A stretch of 64,000 nt of DNA from a virus: positions 1-64,000 of the IMG/VR virus record IMGVR_UViG_3300009183_000069. One strand, written 5' to 3'. Shown piece after piece: positions 10,361 through 18,121 of the stretch (positions are counted from its first letter, which is position 1; each line of letters opens with the position of its first letter). Made by a program: the position numbers and the translations under genes. The notes under the pieces were generated by a model. It was not told the DNA's origin, did no database searches, and was given only the letters and a program-made list of their open reading frames with translations.

Positions 10361-10387
10361 TCTCTGATCCTCAGATATATTTATTTG

Positions 10388-10912
10388 TTAATGTACTCTT
10401 AGTTCAATTGCATCTACTAACGCACTACACTTATGTGGCCAGTCTGGGTGGCTTTGAAATCTTACTACTACTCCAAATGTTGGGTTTTGTACAGTTGCTA
10501 ACGATACAATTGCTCCCCATTTATTAGTTTCTCCGCCGTATACCTTAGCGGTATCTAAACTTGATGTAGCTTGATTATCACCTAGAACATCTGCATCTAA
10601 CCATAATTGTATAGTGTCGTCGGTTATTCTTCCATATCTATTCATAGATAATCGCATTTCAATGCCAGATACAGTATCTGGGAGTACGTTAAAATTAAAT
10701 CCTGTAGCTTTTAAATAATAAGTTTTTTCCACAAAATCATGTTTTGGTTGTTTAGCAATGTGCAATAAATCTCTTGATGTTTTTACAAACTTACCATCAC
10801 GATTTTTAAGTGAATAGAAATCACCCACGTCTAACCATGATACATGAAAATTTTCGGCATCGGGTTCGGCATATTGAGTTACAGATGTAGGGAGTGTCCA
10901 ATTGGAATTCAT
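10388..10912 (-). CDS. Structural-cluster protein, unknown function
   Basis: A 174-residue protein starting MNSNWTLPTSVTQYAEPDAE. It contains a beta-sandwich-like core (YYLKATGFNFNVLPDTVSGI; DDTIQLWLDADVLG) ending in CSALVDAIELRVH, reminiscent of lectin- or jelly-roll-type virion modules, but I cannot assign a family. It is the first gene of the tail cluster after the terminator at 10953-10976, so it needs its own promoter or read-through. I see no exact late promoter in the 80 bases upstream. It lies 27 bases before the 1861-residue protein gene and probably shares its transcript. Confidence 0.6.
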   Translation of the reverse strand: MNSNWTLPTSVTQYAEPDAENFHVSWLDVGDFYSLKNRDGKFVKTSRDLLHIAKQPKHDFVEKTYYLKATGFNFNVLPDTVSGIEMRLSMNRYGRITDDTIQLWLDADVLGDNQATSSLDTAKVYGGETNKWGAIVSLATVQNPTFGVVVRFQSHPDWPHKCSALVDAIELRVH

Positions 10913-10952
10913 ACCGTATTTACCTTAATCCATATACTACATAGTAAATGAA

Positions 10953-10976
10953 AAAAAGGCTCCGAAGAGCCTTTTT
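10953..10976 (-). terminator. Rho-independent terminator with UUCG tetraloop
   Basis: Read on the minus strand the sequence is GGCTC-TTCG-GAGCC with flanking A and T runs, ending in seven T residues. The 5-bp GC stem closes a UUCG loop and is extended by A-T pairs. It lies 17 bases after the stop of the 297-residue gene and separates the head module from the tail-fibre cluster. Confidence 0.85.
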
Positions 10977-10992
10977 ATCTTATCTAAATATA

Positions 10993-11886
10993 TTAGATTG
11001 TATGTGCAATACTAACAACCGTACCAGTTGCACCATTTAGTGTCCAACCAGTAGAAACACCGTTGCCTACTAAGAATGCAGTACTTACAGTTGATTGTAC
11101 TACAACTGCTTTACGTGCAGTTAATTTCTTAACATAGTAAGTGCTTCCATTCCAATCTGTGGCAAGAATATTCATTGTGCCAGGGATAAGAAGAGAGGTA
11201 GCTGTCAATATACATTGACCTTGCCCTTGAGTATTCTGAACCAAATAACGACGACTACTTTCTTGTTTAAGAATATCACCTCCGGTTATCTGTGATGAAC
11301 CTGTAGTTAAATATGACGTAAATGTAATAGCATTTTGCGTGGTTGTTGACAATGCTGTGGTTACTGTAAGTCCAGTACCAACATCAAGTAATTGGATCGA
11401 TCCTGAAACGGCACCTGCATTAGCAGCACTAACAGTAACACGACCTTCGCCAATTGCTGTAACATATGTTGCACCAGCATTTATACCAGATCCTATAATC
11501 TTCATACCAATATATATATTTGAGGTAGTTAGATAAACTGTATTTTGACTAATTGTACCGGTACCTGCAACAGCTACACCAGACGCAGTTGTAACACTAA
11601 CTGTTGCAGTTGATGTATAACCTGTACCAGGATTAGCTACAGTAACTCCTGTAATTCCGCCATATACAAACGCAAGAACCGGAGTACCAGTGGCTCTAAT
11701 ACCGCCTGCAATATTTGGTGCGCTAAACACTAATGTAGCACCTGTAGAATAGTTTGTACCAGAACTGCCAACAACCACTGTTGAAGCTACAGCTTCGCCG
11801 CCTACACCAGTTCTGCCACCAGTTGGATGATTTTGGTAAGGTGTATTTAAACTACCAAAGAATTTCTTTTTAATCGGACGTCCCAT
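10993..11886 (-). CDS. Putative head decoration/structural protein downstream of gp23
   Basis: A 297-residue protein, MGRPIKKKFFGSLNTPYQ, with a strong ribosome site (AAGGAG) 7 bases before the ATG. After a basic N-terminus it is Gly/Thr/Val-rich and beta-prone. It contains modules such as VGSSGTNYSTGATLVFSAP and VANPGTGYTSTATVSV; the GxxY-type motif also recurs in the giant gp7-like protein. The gene sits directly after the major capsid gene and forms its own transcription unit, with an exact TATAAATA late promoter at 11974-11981 and a terminator at 10953-10976. That suggests a protein needed in a different or higher amount from its neighbours, as expected for a capsid decoration or tail-sheath-like abundant protein. 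The function is inferred from position and dosage, not from family recognition. Confidence 0.6.
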   Translation of the reverse strand: MGRPIKKKFFGSLNTPYQNHPTGGRTGVGGEAVASTVVVGSSGTNYSTGATLVFSAPNIAGGIRATGTPVLAFVYGGITGVTVANPGTGYTSTATVSVTTASGVAVAGTGTISQNTVYLTTSNIYIGMKIIGSGINAGATYVTAIGEGRVTVSAANAGAVSGSIQLLDVGTGLTVTTALSTTTQNAITFTSYLTTGSSQITGGDILKQESSRRYLVQNTQGQGQCILTATSLLIPGTMNILATDWNGSTYYVKKLTARKAVVVQSTVSTAFLVGNGVSTGWTLNGATGTVVSIAHTI

Positions 11887-11908
11887 TTTGTTTCTCCTTA
11901 AAATAAAC

Positions 11909-11964
11909 TAGTAGATTCTATCTACTACGCGGTGGGGTACCGCATAAATTCTCAGTATGAGAAT
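11909..11964 (-). promoter_or_regulatory. Leader with three consecutive hairpins
   Basis: Three perfect stem-loops lie between the late promoter and the ribosome site of the 297-residue gene. In transcript order they are 11964-11948 (7-bp stem ATTCTCA/TGAGAAT, 3-nt loop), 11943-11929 (5-bp GC-rich stem GCGGT/ACCGC, 5-nt loop) and 11927-11909 (8-bp stem, 3-nt loop). The first begins within a few bases of the expected transcription start. Such 5' hairpins can stabilise mRNA or bind a regulator; the role here is inferred. Confidence 0.6.
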
Positions 11965-11973
11965 GAACAATAC

Positions 11974-11981
11974 TATTTATA
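11974..11981 (-). promoter_or_regulatory. T4-type late promoter TATAAATA
   Basis: An exact match to the T4 late promoter -10 element on the minus strand (context GGTATAAATAGTATT). It is 88 bases upstream of the 297-residue gene and just beyond the gp23 terminator. It would be read by gp55-loaded RNA polymerase. Confidence 0.7.
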
Positions 11982-11993
11982 CCACGGCCAACA

Positions 11994-12017
11994 AAAAACC
12001 TGCCGAAGCAGGTTTTT
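11994..12017 (-). terminator. Rho-independent terminator of gene 23
   Basis: On the minus strand: CCTGC-TTCG-GCAGG flanked by A and T runs and followed by a T tract. It has the same UUCG-loop architecture as the terminator at 10953-10976. It lies 22 bases after the gp23 stop and insulates the capsid operon from the next promoter. Confidence 0.85.
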
Positions 12018-12038
12018 GTTTGTGTTACAAGTAACGGA

Positions 12039-13214
12039 TTACTTGAAGCTTACATTTGCGCTAGTGATAGCAACACGACCTAAGTAGTCAGCTGCATTAC
12101 CTAGAGAAGAAGCTGTGTTGCTCAACTCTACATAACCGTAACGTGTTAGGAAGCCAACTACTGGCTCAAATGTTGCTGGATCTAGAACAACACCAGAGCT
12201 CATTAGAGGAATATATGGGCAATAGAACGCAGCAGCATCTGCTTCGCTAGTACCTTTGTATCCAACTAGAACTTGGTTTGCATCTGTGGCGTCGCTCATA
12301 TAAGCGTCAACATAGATACGCATTGCACCATTCAATGTACCAACAAACTTAGTGTTTGTAGGAGCTTCGAATGTACCTTCTGTAGTACGAGCAAAAGCGC
12401 TGGTAGTAGCAGATTGTAGAATTGTCAATGCTTGGTTAGAAACAACAGCCCAGTTACCAGCACCACGACGTGTACGTTGAGCAATCAAGTTGCTTACGCG
12501 GTTGATCTGGATAGCTAGAGCGGCGTGCTCGTCACCAACGAATGTAGCTGTACCAGAAACTAGAGCCTGGTCATAAGTTTCTTCGGTGGAAGCCAAAGCA
12601 CGTAGACTTGCTAGAATTTCTTGGTCAATTTCAGCTGTAATTTCTTGAGCTAAAGCAGCCATGATTTCTGCTTCGATGTCAATACCTTGTTGGGCTTGTG
12701 CATCTTGAGCAGCCTCAAATGTCCAACGAGCGCTTAGTTTACGTGACTTAGCTTCGACTGGAGTCTTCAAGATTTGGATGCTCATACGCTTGCCTGGTGT
12801 ACCTTCTAGAGTAGAAGTTGCAGCAGCCTTGGAAACATTGTCACCGGAGTAAGCACTAGCAATCTTGAATGGGCTTAGAGCTTCTTCACCTGCTGTTACT
12901 GTATCACCGCCGGAAACGCCGTCAGCGTAGCGAACACGTAGAGTGTGGATTTGACCAACAGGGCCGGTCATAGGTTGAACACCGATGATTTCATTGGCAA
13001 TAACTGTAGGCATTACACGACGAATAACTGGTAGAATAACACGGTTAAGTGTTGCAATGTTACCAGCGCTGGTTGATCCAGCAGTTGCGCTTTCAGACAA
13101 ACTGCGACGTGTATTCTCTAGGCAAACGCCCATGGATGCACGACGGTTACCAGTTAGGCCTTCAAGCAGAGCTTCTTTGGTCTCTGACCATCTTTCATTT
13201 AATAATTGTGACAT
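12039..13214 (-). CDS. gp23: Major capsid protein gp23
   Basis: This 391-residue protein shows the T4 gp23 signature: an N-terminal scaffolding or propeptide region (MSQLLNERWSETKEALLEG), then NRVILPVIRRVMPTVIANEI and GVQPMTGPVGQIHTLRVRYA, the start of the HK97-fold core. Later regions (RRGAGNWAVVSNQALTILQS, RIYVDAYMSDA, VGYKGTSEADAAAFYCPYIP) match the conserved gp23 C-terminal half. It is shorter than T4 gp23 (521), mainly by lacking insertion domains. gp21 is expected to remove the N-terminal propeptide; SLSE/SATAG near residue 40 is a plausible LxE cut site (inference). It follows genes 21 and 22 in T4 order, with ribosome site AAGGAGAC, and ends at a strong terminator. Confidence 0.97.
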   Translation of the reverse strand: MSQLLNERWSETKEALLEGLTGNRRASMGVCLENTRRSLSESATAGSTSAGNIATLNRVILPVIRRVMPTVIANEIIGVQPMTGPVGQIHTLRVRYADGVSGGDTVTAGEEALSPFKIASAYSGDNVSKAAATSTLEGTPGKRMSIQILKTPVEAKSRKLSARWTFEAAQDAQAQQGIDIEAEIMAALAQEITAEIDQEILASLRALASTEETYDQALVSGTATFVGDEHAALAIQINRVSNLIAQRTRRGAGNWAVVSNQALTILQSATTSAFARTTEGTFEAPTNTKFVGTLNGAMRIYVDAYMSDATDANQVLVGYKGTSEADAAAFYCPYIPLMSSGVVLDPATFEPVVGFLTRYGYVELSNTASSLGNAADYLGRVAITSANVSFK

Positions 13215-13234
13215 TTATGTCTCCTTGAATATAA

Positions 13235-14320
13235 TTATTTTAGACCCGCTAATTTGCGGATATCTAAGATGTTATCTAAGCCTACCTGTGGCTTGCTTTC
13301 TCGATTTCCAGTTACTTCAGAGCTTTCAGTTAATGTTGCTTTCGCTGTCTTAACTGCGGCACCTTCCATAACGGTGGGTAGGTATTTCTCAAATGCTACT
13401 GATAATTTCTTGGTCTCTACAGACTCAAGCAATTGATGCATTAGCGCTCTTTTTTCACCAGTGATTGGTGATAACAACTCAGCCATAACTTGCTTACGTT
13501 CCATTAAATCTTTAGTAACACGGATTTCGCGGTCCTTAGATTCAACGATTGTAGCTTTTTGTGTTAAAGCTTCTTTTGTTTCGGCAAGTTCTTGATCTTT
13601 CTTAGCAATGATCTTTAACAATTTACTTGTCTCAGACTTCTCATTTAGGAATGATGCAGAATACTCTTGTGCAAACGCTTCGTACAACTTACGACCAAAA
13701 GAGTTGTTACGGGCACTATCGATATCTTCTTTCAATTGCTTGATTTCAGATTTCATTTGTTTAGTGACTGTAGCTTCTACTACTTGTGCGCTACGTTGAA
13801 TGAAACGTTGTTTAATTTCTTCAAACTTACTCTTAGCTTCGCGAACTAACTTAACTTTCGTTTCAGCTAAATCACGCTTGTCCACTGCAAACTCTCTAAT
13901 TTCTTTCGAAAGAGCGTGTACAATAAACTGTTCTAATTTGCCAAAGTTCTCAGCAACTTTCTTACGATCGCTTTGGAACTCTACAACTTCTTTGCCTAAT
14001 TGTTTAATAACAAAACCTTCTAGCTTTTTAGCATCTTCACTAATACGTTGTTGGTATTGTACTTTTGCTTCGGCTAGTGCTTTTTTGTCGTTATACAATT
14101 CGGCCATTTCTACGGCCAATCTGTCGCTTAACATCTTGTCGATTGCTTCAACCATAACAGTCTTATCATGACTGTATTTTTGTGCAAACTCTTCACGAAG
14201 TTCTGCGGTGACTTGGTCGCGATTCTCTTGAATTTTCTCTGCAAAGGCAGACTCAATAACAGACTTTACGTCTTCTGTCATTGCTCCTGACTCTACTAAT
14301 TGTTTGAATGCGTCCAACAT
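13235..14320 (-). CDS. gp22: Prohead core scaffolding protein gp22
   Basis: A 361-residue, highly charged, almost entirely helical protein (MLDAFKQLVESGAMTEDVKSV). Long heptad-like stretches rich in K, E, A, L and Q (KKALAEAKVQYQQRISEDAK, KFEEIKQRFIQRSAQVVEAT) are consistent with the coiled-coil T4 prohead scaffold. It is longer than T4 gp22 (269). The terminal segment contains VGLDNILDIRKLAGLK, similar to the conserved C-terminal capsid-contact helix of scaffolds. It lies between the protease (21) and the capsid gene (23), as in T4, with ribosome site AGGAG. The scaffold would be degraded by gp21 during maturation. Confidence 0.92.
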   Translation of the reverse strand: MLDAFKQLVESGAMTEDVKSVIESAFAEKIQENRDQVTAELREEFAQKYSHDKTVMVEAIDKMLSDRLAVEMAELYNDKKALAEAKVQYQQRISEDAKKLEGFVIKQLGKEVVEFQSDRKKVAENFGKLEQFIVHALSKEIREFAVDKRDLAETKVKLVREAKSKFEEIKQRFIQRSAQVVEATVTKQMKSEIKQLKEDIDSARNNSFGRKLYEAFAQEYSASFLNEKSETSKLLKIIAKKDQELAETKEALTQKATIVESKDREIRVTKDLMERKQVMAELLSPITGEKRALMHQLLESVETKKLSVAFEKYLPTVMEGAAVKTAKATLTESSEVTGNRESKPQVGLDNILDIRKLAGLK

Positions 14321-14336
14321 TTTTTTCTCCTCGGGC

Positions 14337-14966
14337 TTATTTTAGACCTTTAATAATATTAAGGAGTGATTCCTTGATATATTTCTGGGCCTTTGGATCT
14401 TCTTTTACTTCTCTAGCAACATTAAAGGCACGATTTCCACCTCGGCTGTTCATGAGATGCTCATAAACAGGAGTAGGATATGCACCAGGTGCGCTAGGTT
14501 GTGCAACTACATCTACTGTGATAATCTCAAAATCGGATACTTTGCCAGACATTTCGTCAACGTTGCCGCTGCCTCTACTACTGACACCTAGTTTCACTCC
14601 GCTTTCAAGCATAGTACGAATTAAGTTGCCCATCGGTGTTGGCAAAATTTTCATCTTGCCATAACCATTAGGACCTTCCATCCACATCTGAGTAATCATA
14701 TGGGATACACGATCCAAATTCACTTTAAGATCATCTGGATGATCTACTTCACCTAATACAGAGTAACCACTTTGTAGTTGATCATTTAGTGTTTTCACAG
14801 CACGTTCAATTTCATCTACTGGGTAGACTCTTTGATTAGCATTGCGAATACCACCTTGGATAGCAATACCTTTTAAGTAAAGGCTTTTGCCATCCTTGTC
14901 ATCCGACTCCATAACGATGCCGGATTGATCAAAACTTAGGTGTTCTCTTAGATAAGATACTTTCAT
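14337..14966 (-). CDS. gp21: Prohead maturation protease gp21
   Basis: A 209-residue herpesvirus-assemblin-like serine protease (MKVSYLREHLSFDQSG). Key features are YLKGIAIQGGIRNANQRVYP near residues 30-49, GEVDHPD with the candidate catalytic His at 76, and GVSSRGSG with the candidate nucleophile Ser at 129/130, followed by DFEIITVDVVAQPSAPGAYP. The order and spacing match T4 gp21. It cleaves the scaffold, capsid and internal proteins after LxE/IxE-type sites (family knowledge). The C-terminal 50 residues are charged and may be removed by self-processing. It sits between the gp67-like core gene and the scaffold gene. Confidence 0.95.
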   Translation of the reverse strand: MKVSYLREHLSFDQSGIVMESDDKDGKSLYLKGIAIQGGIRNANQRVYPVDEIERAVKTLNDQLQSGYSVLGEVDHPDDLKVNLDRVSHMITQMWMEGPNGYGKMKILPTPMGNLIRTMLESGVKLGVSSRGSGNVDEMSGKVSDFEIITVDVVAQPSAPGAYPTPVYEHLMNSRGGNRAFNVAREVKEDPKAQKYIKESLLNIIKGLK

Positions 14967-14979
14967 CCTAGTGCTCTAA

Positions 14980-15972
14980 TTAATTAGCTGGCTTTAAGAA
15001 TTGTTTTACAGGATTAACACTGGTTTGACCAGCTTTATCACCTGTACCAGAACCTACTGGGCCTGGGCCAGAACCTTTCTTCTCGGCACCGTGTCCACCT
15101 TTGACAGCGGATAGGTTCTTAACACCCATCTTGCCGCCAGGAACATTACCGTTGCCGCTAGCAAACTTTTCACCAGCAGTTTTTGTAATACCGTTGTTTA
15201 CTTTGTTAGGGCTTGTACCAGTGTTGTTTTGACCTTCTGTAGAACCTTGTACCAAGTTTCTACCATTTACATTTGCTGGACCTGGCTTGTTTTTACCAGA
15301 AGCAATTGGGCTACGGCCTTCTTGTGGAGCACTTTCTTTGTCACCAGTGCCTGCACCTGCGTACTGACCTTGTGTCTTTTGGCTGTTCTTTTCCCAGTCG
15401 TTACCAACTTTCTCTACGTATTCACGTGTAACGCGACGACCTTCATGCATACCCATCATCATGCCTTCGTCTTCGTCATCCATACCCATTTCTGGCTCTT
15501 CTTCACCACCAAAATCACCGTGTGATGCTTCACCGCCTTGGGCTTGTTCTAGTTCAGCAAAGGCTGCTTCAAGTTCTTGAATAGCAGTTTTAATGTCCAT
15601 GATTGCGTTATCTTCTTGACTTTCTGGATCTTCTTCGCCACCCATATCGTCACCACCAATATCAGAACCAAACTCATCAGTAGCATCACCAGATGCACTC
15701 ATTGGATCTTCGTCGTCAGCTTCCATACTGTAGGAATCTTCTAAGTCCATATTTTCTTCAACAGACTCTTCTTGATCTTCTTCTGCTTCTTCAACAGACT
15801 CTTCTTGATCTTCTTCTGCTTCTTCAACAGACTCTTCTTCTGCTTCTTCAGCAATTAAATTTTCATAAATTTCTCTAGACTTCTCAACAACGATAGCGTG
15901 GAAAAGCTCACTGGCTTTTTCACTTTCTTCGTTAACAATGAGATCTAACAGTTGTTCAAACTTTGTAGACAT
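14980..15972 (-). CDS. Acidic prohead core protein (gp67-like)
   Basis: I place the start at the ATG at 15972 (MSTKFEQLLDLIVNEESEKA, 330 residues), because AAGGAG lies 9 bases upstream. An upstream in-frame ATG at 16005 would put that ribosome site inside the gene. The first 45 residues (FEQLLDLIVNEESEKASELF) resemble the N-terminus of T4 gp67, and a very acidic Glu/Asp tract follows, as in that prohead core protein. The tract contains an 11-residue tandem repeat. The second half is Gly/Asn/Lys-rich and low complexity (GKNKPGPANVNGRNLVQG), not seen in T4 gp67. Position just before gene 21 supports a core protein consumed during maturation. LIAE near residue 45 could be a gp21 site (inference). 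Confidence 0.7.
   Translation of the reverse strand: MSTKFEQLLDLIVNEESEKASELFHAIVVEKSREIYENLIAEEAEEESVEEAEEDQEESVEEAEEDQEESVEENMDLEDSYSMEADDEDPMSASGDATDEFGSDIGGDDMGGEEDPESQEDNAIMDIKTAIQELEAAFAELEQAQGGEASHGDFGGEEEPEMGMDDEDEGMMMGMHEGRRVTREYVEKVGNDWEKNSQKTQGQYAGAGTGDKESAPQEGRSPIASGKNKPGPANVNGRNLVQGSTEGQNNTGTSPNKVNNGITKTAGEKFASGNGNVPGGKMGVKNLSAVKGGHGAEKKGSGPGPVGSGTGDKAGQTSVNPVKQFLKPAN
15755..15839 (-). repeat. 33-bp tandem repeat in the acidic core gene
   Basis: Two perfect 33-bp copies (15755-15787 and 15788-15820) and a partial third copy encode EEAEEDQEESV. Perfect identity suggests recent slippage duplication; length variation among relatives would be expected. Confidence 0.85.
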
Positions 15973-16021
15973 GCGTGTATTCTCCTTAATTAGATTGCGC
16001 GGCAAGGCTGTATTGTGTGTA

Positions 16022-16029
16022 TATTTAAA
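16022..16029 (-). promoter_or_regulatory. Possible late promoter TTTAAATA before the core gene
   Basis: TTTAAATA on the minus strand is one mismatch from TATAAATA. It lies about 50 bases upstream of the chosen start of the gp67-like gene, in a 153-base gap that otherwise holds only AT-rich sequence. It would drive the core-21-22-23 operon. The mismatch makes this tentative. Confidence 0.4.
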
Positions 16030-16125
16030 TCAATTTAAATAAAGGCACACGAAACAGGCCTAAAACGAGTCATTATTGATCGTTTGTGGCATTTTTTTGA
16101 CAAATTTTATCAAATTTAGCAAAAT

Positions 16126-16371
16126 TTATACAGGTGCTGCCTCAGGAGGAGGTGCTGCATACATCTTTCTTACTAAACCTAACTCTTCTTTTTTCTCTTG
16201 TTCTCTTGCATCTCCAGCTTTACGTAGATCGTTTAACATACGTAGAGTTAGTCTAGTTTTGCGAAGATCTTTTGACTTTAATACGCTAGTATCATTGTCA
16301 GAATTATATCTCAAATCATCAACTGGATCTGATTGTTGACCATCAAAATATATGAACTCGTTTAATAACAT
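16126..16371 (-). CDS. Small conserved head-module protein at the gene 67/68 position
   Basis: An 81-residue protein (MLLNEFIYFDGQQSDPVDDL). The central segment NDTSVLKSKDLRKTRLTLRM is followed by a charged helix (LNDLRKAGDAREQEKKEELG) and a Pro/Ala tail (MYAAPPPEAAPV). I recognise this pattern as a small conserved protein between portal and protease genes in T4-like aquatic phages. By position it could be the counterpart of T4 gene 67 or 68, but the sequence alone does not settle which. It begins 8 bases after the portal stop, implying co-translation. A prohead core or portal-associated role is inferred. Confidence 0.65.
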   Translation of the reverse strand: MLLNEFIYFDGQQSDPVDDLRYNSDNDTSVLKSKDLRKTRLTLRMLNDLRKAGDAREQEKKEELGLVRKMYAAPPPEAAPV

Positions 16372-16379
16372 ATGAATAT

Positions 16380-18110
16380 TTATGCTGCTGGCGCAGGTTC
16401 TGTTGCCGGTGGAGAGCCCGGAGCGCCTGGTTCTGCGCCTGGTTCTGTTGGTTCAGGCGCTTCTGTAGCAGCATTTAATCCTGATATATCCGAACCTATG
16501 TTATTAGCAGTGATACCTATGCTTCTAAGTTCTGCACTTGCCGGTAATGTAGCATCATCATCTACATTTTCTTCGCGCCATAGTGTTTCGTTTTCTGCAA
16601 CTTCTTCTGCACTTAATCCTAAGAAACGTTTTAATGCAAAACGCTTGCTGATCATTGGAATAGCAACCATAGTGTTAAATGTATTAACACGGGCTGTATC
16701 CATTTCTGCTTGACGATAACTGGCAAAATTCTGTGGAGGATTGAATTTAACTTCAAAAATATTGCTATCTACATTGATACCTTTAGTGTGTAAGTACAGT
16801 TTAAACTCTGTGTCAAACTGCTCATTCATTAAACTTTGGAGTCTTTCGCAGTATTTGTTGAATCGGAGTTCTTGTATATAGGCTGTCCCAACTCGTCCGT
16901 CATTGAAGCTGCTTCCGCCATCATCTGCACCAGTAGGTAGATAACTGCTAGGAATCCGCAAAGCTCTAAAAAGTTTATTAGTAAAGTAGCGAAGGTCATC
17001 AATCTCTCCTAAGTTAGTACCGCCTGGTAATGTTTCAACTTTACTGCCTCTGCCCTCTGCAGTTTGTGGGAAAAAGTAATCTTCATTAATGCTTAATGGG
17101 TTATAACCTGAATCAACTACGCTTTGTCCACCACCTGTGGCACTAGGAATTCTACGTTGATTTACTTCGTTTTTAACACGCTCAACAAAACTCATAGCTA
17201 AATGGCTAGGCATATTTCCTACGTCAATGTAAAAAATTCTACGCTCAGGCGCCCGTTGTATACGGTAGATTAGAATAGCATCTTCTAATAATTCTTTTTG
17301 TTTATATACTTTAAACACACTTTCTAACAAACTTGTACCAAATGGATAGTTGTTATCAAGCCCTTCACTCATGCTAATATGTATAACATGGCGTGCATCT
17401 ATTGCATATTGATTTTCTGTTTTTGTAAATCTACTGCCAGAAATATTACTCGGATATGATCCAGTCATTCCCCTGCTGCCGCCTGCACCGCCTTGTCCTG
17501 AACTATAGCCGCCACCAGCATATTGACTACCACCACCTGTGATATTACTAGGGTTAATAGCTGTAGTAGCCAGTGTTTCTAAGTTAGGGTTAAAGTCACG
17601 AATCATGTATTGTTCAGGCTTTTTACCTTCTGATTCGTTGACAATAATACGATCTACTTTAGTAGGATCAATGTACATCCACGACTGAGTTTCTGGATCT
17701 CTAACAAAGAAAGTATCACCGTATTTGAAACTATTGCGTACAATTTTAAATATTCGTGTTTGAAATTTGTTTAGTTTAGTCCACTGCTGCATGTACTTTC
17801 TAATGATCTTAATCTCTGTACTTGTAGCTTGTTCTTTGAAAAATACCTGAAAAGGTGTTCCGTTTTCTTCGTTGGCCTGACTGCAAAACTCTGCTAAAAT
17901 GTCCAATGCAGCATTAACTTCACTATCTGCATCCATGGTATCATATTGACCATAACGCTCTAAGCGATTTGGATGTCCTGAATAAACATCGGGCAAATAG
18001 CTGGAATAATTGCGATGTTGAGGGCTGGCGTGTGCTCCAGATGAGCCGCTAACAGGGCTCAACGTTCCTGATGCGTTAACTGGAGTAAAATACTTTTTCC
18101 ATCCGGCCAT
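16380..18110 (-). CDS. gp20: Portal vertex protein gp20
   Basis: A 576-residue T4-type portal protein (T4 gp20: 524). Recognisable blocks are RLERYGQYDTMDADSEVNAA and LDILAEFCSQANEENGTPFQ near residues 50-90, KLFRALRIPSSYLPTGADDG near the middle, and RFNKYCERLQSLMNEQFDTE in the C-terminal half. An insertion rich in Gly/Ser (GGGSQYAGGGYSSGQGGAGG) near residues 190-215 and a Pro/Ala/Glu-rich C-tail (EPTEPGAEPGAPGSPPATEP) are not in T4. The portal forms the dodecameric DNA channel and nucleates head assembly. It lies 11 bases after the tape-measure gene and 8 bases before the small core gene. Confidence 0.96.
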   Translation of the reverse strand: MAGWKKYFTPVNASGTLSPVSGSSGAHASPQHRNYSSYLPDVYSGHPNRLERYGQYDTMDADSEVNAALDILAEFCSQANEENGTPFQVFFKEQATSTEIKIIRKYMQQWTKLNKFQTRIFKIVRNSFKYGDTFFVRDPETQSWMYIDPTKVDRIIVNESEGKKPEQYMIRDFNPNLETLATTAINPSNITGGGSQYAGGGYSSGQGGAGGSRGMTGSYPSNISGSRFTKTENQYAIDARHVIHISMSEGLDNNYPFGTSLLESVFKVYKQKELLEDAILIYRIQRAPERRIFYIDVGNMPSHLAMSFVERVKNEVNQRRIPSATGGGQSVVDSGYNPLSINEDYFFPQTAEGRGSKVETLPGGTNLGEIDDLRYFTNKLFRALRIPSSYLPTGADDGGSSFNDGRVGTAYIQELRFNKYCERLQSLMNEQFDTEFKLYLHTKGINVDSNIFEVKFNPPQNFASYRQAEMDTARVNTFNTMVAIPMISKRFALKRFLGLSAEEVAENETLWREENVDDDATLPASAELRSIGITANNIGSDISGLNAATEAPEPTEPGAEPGAPGSPPATEPAPAA

Positions 18111-18121
18111 TATCTATATCC

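Noticed and set aside
10378-10385. AATAAATA (minus strand) before the 1861-residue gene as a late promoter
   Set aside because: One mismatch, and the transcript would begin inside the ribosome site.
15973-16005. Upstream start of the gp67-like gene at 16005
   Set aside because: It would place the AAGGAG ribosome site inside the coding region; the ATG at 15972 is 9 bases from it and begins the conserved N-terminus.
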